Source of the DNA: JALOTE01 sp031422195 | GTDB taxonomy: Bacteria; Pseudomonadota; Alphaproteobacteria; Rhizobiales; Rhizobiaceae | NCBI GenBank assembly: GCA_031422195.1 | Contig: JANOPZ010000098.1 | Location: forward strand, 1 to 6,561 | DNA: 6,561 bases | Reading direction: 5' to 3' | Part shown: positions 5,576-6,561 of the stretch, piece by piece | Layout: the number at the start of each line of letters is the position of its first letter | Numbering within the stretch: the first letter of the stretch is position 1 | Program-made: the position numbers and the translations under genes | The notes under the pieces: generated by a model | What the model saw: only the letters and a program-made list of their open reading frames with translations | Database searches by the model: none | What the model was told of the DNA's origin: nothing

Positions 5576-5779
5576 TTACACATTCACGAGATCAGGTCGA
5601 CGTTCAATTCGGTCAACACGTTGTTCAATACGATCCAGACGGCGGTGCACGCCGGACAAACCTTCTTCAACTGCTGTTACACGCACTTTTAAACCGTGAA
5701 CGTCGTCAAGCAGCCGGTCAAGTTTTCCATCCATCAAACGCAACTGACGCAAACCCAAATTTTCAGGCTCATTTGGCAT
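5576..5779 (-). CDS. Small coiled-coil protein of unknown function
   Basis: The product is 67 residues, beginning MPNEPENLGLRQLRLMDGK. From Met16 to Ile58 hydrophobic residues fall in an unbroken 4-3 register (Met16, Leu20, Leu23, Val27, Leu30, Val34, Val37, Leu41, Val44, Leu48, Ile51, Val55, Ile58), so residues 16-60 should form about six heptads of coiled coil. The end of the coil is a tandem RLDRIEQ RVDRIER pattern. There is no cysteine, signal peptide or membrane segment. I recall similar short MPNEPENL-type proteins with this coil as common in alphaproteobacteria, usually several paralogues per genome and annotated hypothetical, but I cannot check that here. I chose the ATG at 5779 because AGGAG lies six bases upstream; the in-frame ATG at 5803 has no such site. 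The gene lies between nuoF and the DUF3291 gene. Function is unknown; an oligomerising or scaffold role is only a guess. Confidence 0.8.
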   Translation of the reverse strand: MPNEPENLGLRQLRLMDGKLDRLLDDVHGLKVRVTAVEEGLSGVHRRLDRIEQRVDRIERRPDLVNV

Positions 5780-5785
5780 TCTGAT

Positions 5786-5790
5786 CTCCT
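5786..5790 (-). promoter_or_regulatory. Shine-Dalgarno sequence of the coiled-coil ORF (decides the start)
   Basis: AGGAG with a six-base spacer precedes the ATG at 5779. It is one of the best ribosome binding sites in the window and argues against the start eight codons upstream at 5803. Confidence 0.7.
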
Positions 5791-5808
5791 GTATCTCGTT
5801 CATACGAA

Positions 5809-5836
5809 ACGATAACGGAATACTTATTCATAGCAA
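5809..5836 (-). promoter_or_regulatory. Weak promoter-like pair with an inverted repeat in its spacer
   Basis: On the minus strand TTGCTA (5831-5836) and TATCGT (5809-5814) are separated by 16 bases and each matches the sigma-70 consensus at four of six positions. The spacer holds GAATA and TATTC (5818-5829) around two bases. The pair could drive an internal transcript starting before the two accessory ORFs, but matches this weak occur often by chance. Confidence 0.15.
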
Positions 5837-5851
5837 AGCGCCAGCCGGATT

Positions 5852-6561
5852 TCACTCAGCTGCAATCTGCATCGGTTTCACCTGATGGGCGTTCCTTGAA
5901 AACTCATCAATGCGGCGTTCCATTTCGGGGCGGAAGTGCTTGATGAGGCCTTGGATGGGCCAAGCGGCCGCATCGCCGAGTGCGCAAATCGTGTGGCCTT
6001 CAACCTGCTTCGTCACTTGCAACAGCATGTCGATTTCGCGCTTTTGCGCTTGGCCGGTGACCATGCGTTCCATCACGCGCCACATCCAGCCGGTGCCTTC
6101 ACGGCATGGGGTGCACTGGCCGCAGCTTTCGTGCTTGTAGAACGCAGCCAAACGCGCAATCGCTTTTACGATATCGGTTGATTTATCCATCACGATTACG
6201 GCGGCAGTGCCAAGGCCGGAGCCGAGCGCCTTTAACCCGTCAAAATCCATGGTCGCATCCATAATTTGCGCAGCTGGAACCATTGGAACTGACGAGCCGC
6301 CGGGAATGACAGCCAGCAAATTATCCCAGCCGCCGCGAATGCCGCCGCAATGTTTGTCGATCAGTTCCTTGAACGGCACGCCCATCGCCTCTTCAAACGT
6401 GGCAGGTTTATTGACATGGCCAGACACACAAAACAGTTTGGTGCCGGTATTGTTTTCGCGGCCGAAACCTTTGAACCATGCGCCGCCGCGACGCAAAATA
6501 GTCGGCGCAACGGCGATAGATTCGACATTGTTCACAGTGGTCGGGCAGCCATAAAGGCCAA
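5852..6561 (-). CDS. nuoF: NADH-quinone oxidoreductase subunit F (NuoF), C-terminal part, cut by window edge
   Basis: NuoF (51 kDa subunit homologue) binds NADH and FMN and carries cluster N3, the entry point of electrons into complex I. The visible 235 residues, roughly the second half of a protein usually near 430 residues, begin in GLYGCPTTVNNVESIAVAP, a conserved segment just after the flavin-binding region. A soluble-ligand-binding beta-grasp-like domain follows (FCVSGHVNKPATFEEAMG). The last domain has the N3 ligands: three cysteines in SCGQCTPCREG and a fourth in TICALGDAAAW, at about residues 146, 149, 152 and 192 of the fragment. The frame is open to the window end, so an apparent GTG start at 6535 is internal and not real. 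The C-terminus ends at a TGA, followed by a 72-base gap before the coiled-coil ORF. No damage is seen. The N-terminal NADH-binding part is outside the window. Confidence 0.97.
   Translation of the reverse strand, partial: GLYGCPTTVNNVESIAVAPTILRRGGAWFKGFGRENNTGTKLFCVSGHVNKPATFEEAMGVPFKELIDKHCGGIRGGWDNLLAVIPGGSSVPMVPAAQIMDATMDFDGLKALGSGLGTAAVIVMDKSTDIVKAIARLAAFYKHESCGQCTPCREGTGWMWRVMERMVTGQAQKREIDMLLQVTKQVEGHTICALGDAAAWPIQGLIKHFRPEMERRIDEFSRNAHQVKPMQIAAE

Noticed and set aside
5150..5699. Overlapping plus-strand frames of 180 and 124 codons opposite the DUF3291 and coiled-coil genes
   Set aside because: The minus-strand frames have recognisable family features, a perfect heptad pattern and sensible junctions in the operon; the plus-strand frames have none of these.
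5780..5803. Eight-codon N-terminal extension of the coiled-coil protein (start at 5803)
   Set aside because: There is no ribosome binding site before 5803, while AGGAG within the supposed extension is ideally spaced for the ATG at 5779.
6533..6535. GTG as a start codon of nuoF
   Set aside because: The frame remains open upstream and encodes the conserved GLYGCPTT just before it, so the codon is an internal valine of a gene cut by the window edge.

Overview
The window is one stretch of a respiratory complex I (NADH:ubiquinone oxidoreductase, nuo) operon. Every supported gene lies on the minus strand, so transcription runs from the high coordinates to the low ones: nuoF (3' part), a small coiled-coil protein, a DUF3291 protein, nuoG, nuoH, nuoI, nuoJ, nuoK, nuoL (5' part). 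The gene order, the near-invariant NuoI and NuoK sequences and the NuoG form without N7 cysteines point to an alphaproteobacterium. NuoH, NuoI and NuoK read most like Rhizobiales/Hyphomicrobiales proteins. Base composition looks near 50% GC, low for a soil rhizobium, so a marine or otherwise AT-shifted member of that order is plausible (inference; genus not determined).

Layout. 5852-6561: C-terminal part of NuoF, with the N3 iron-sulfur ligands. 5780-5851: a 72-base gap with a small inverted repeat inside a weak promoter-like pair. 5576-5779: a 67-residue protein with a perfect heptad register. 5108-5566: a DUF3291 protein, not a complex I subunit. 3006-5087: NuoG. 1960-3000: NuoH. 1467-1958: NuoI. 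1312-1466: a 155-base gap, the largest here, holding several short inverted repeats and a direct repeat; one hairpin covers the only good Shine-Dalgarno sequence of nuoJ. 676-1302 (or 1311): NuoJ. 362-673: NuoK. 1-356: first 118 codons of NuoL.

How they work together. NuoF and NuoG belong to the peripheral arm, which takes electrons from NADH and passes them along iron-sulfur clusters; NuoI carries N6a and N6b towards the quinone site. NuoH forms the membrane part of the quinone channel, and NuoJ, NuoK and NuoL belong to the proton-pumping membrane arm. Genes from nuoG to nuoI and from nuoJ to nuoL are separated by 1 to 5 bases, which suggests translational coupling. The two accessory ORFs between nuoF and nuoG and the structured nuoI-nuoJ gap are the only parts that standard complex I biology does not explain. 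I see no mobile element, CRISPR array, tRNA, rRNA or convincing terminator.
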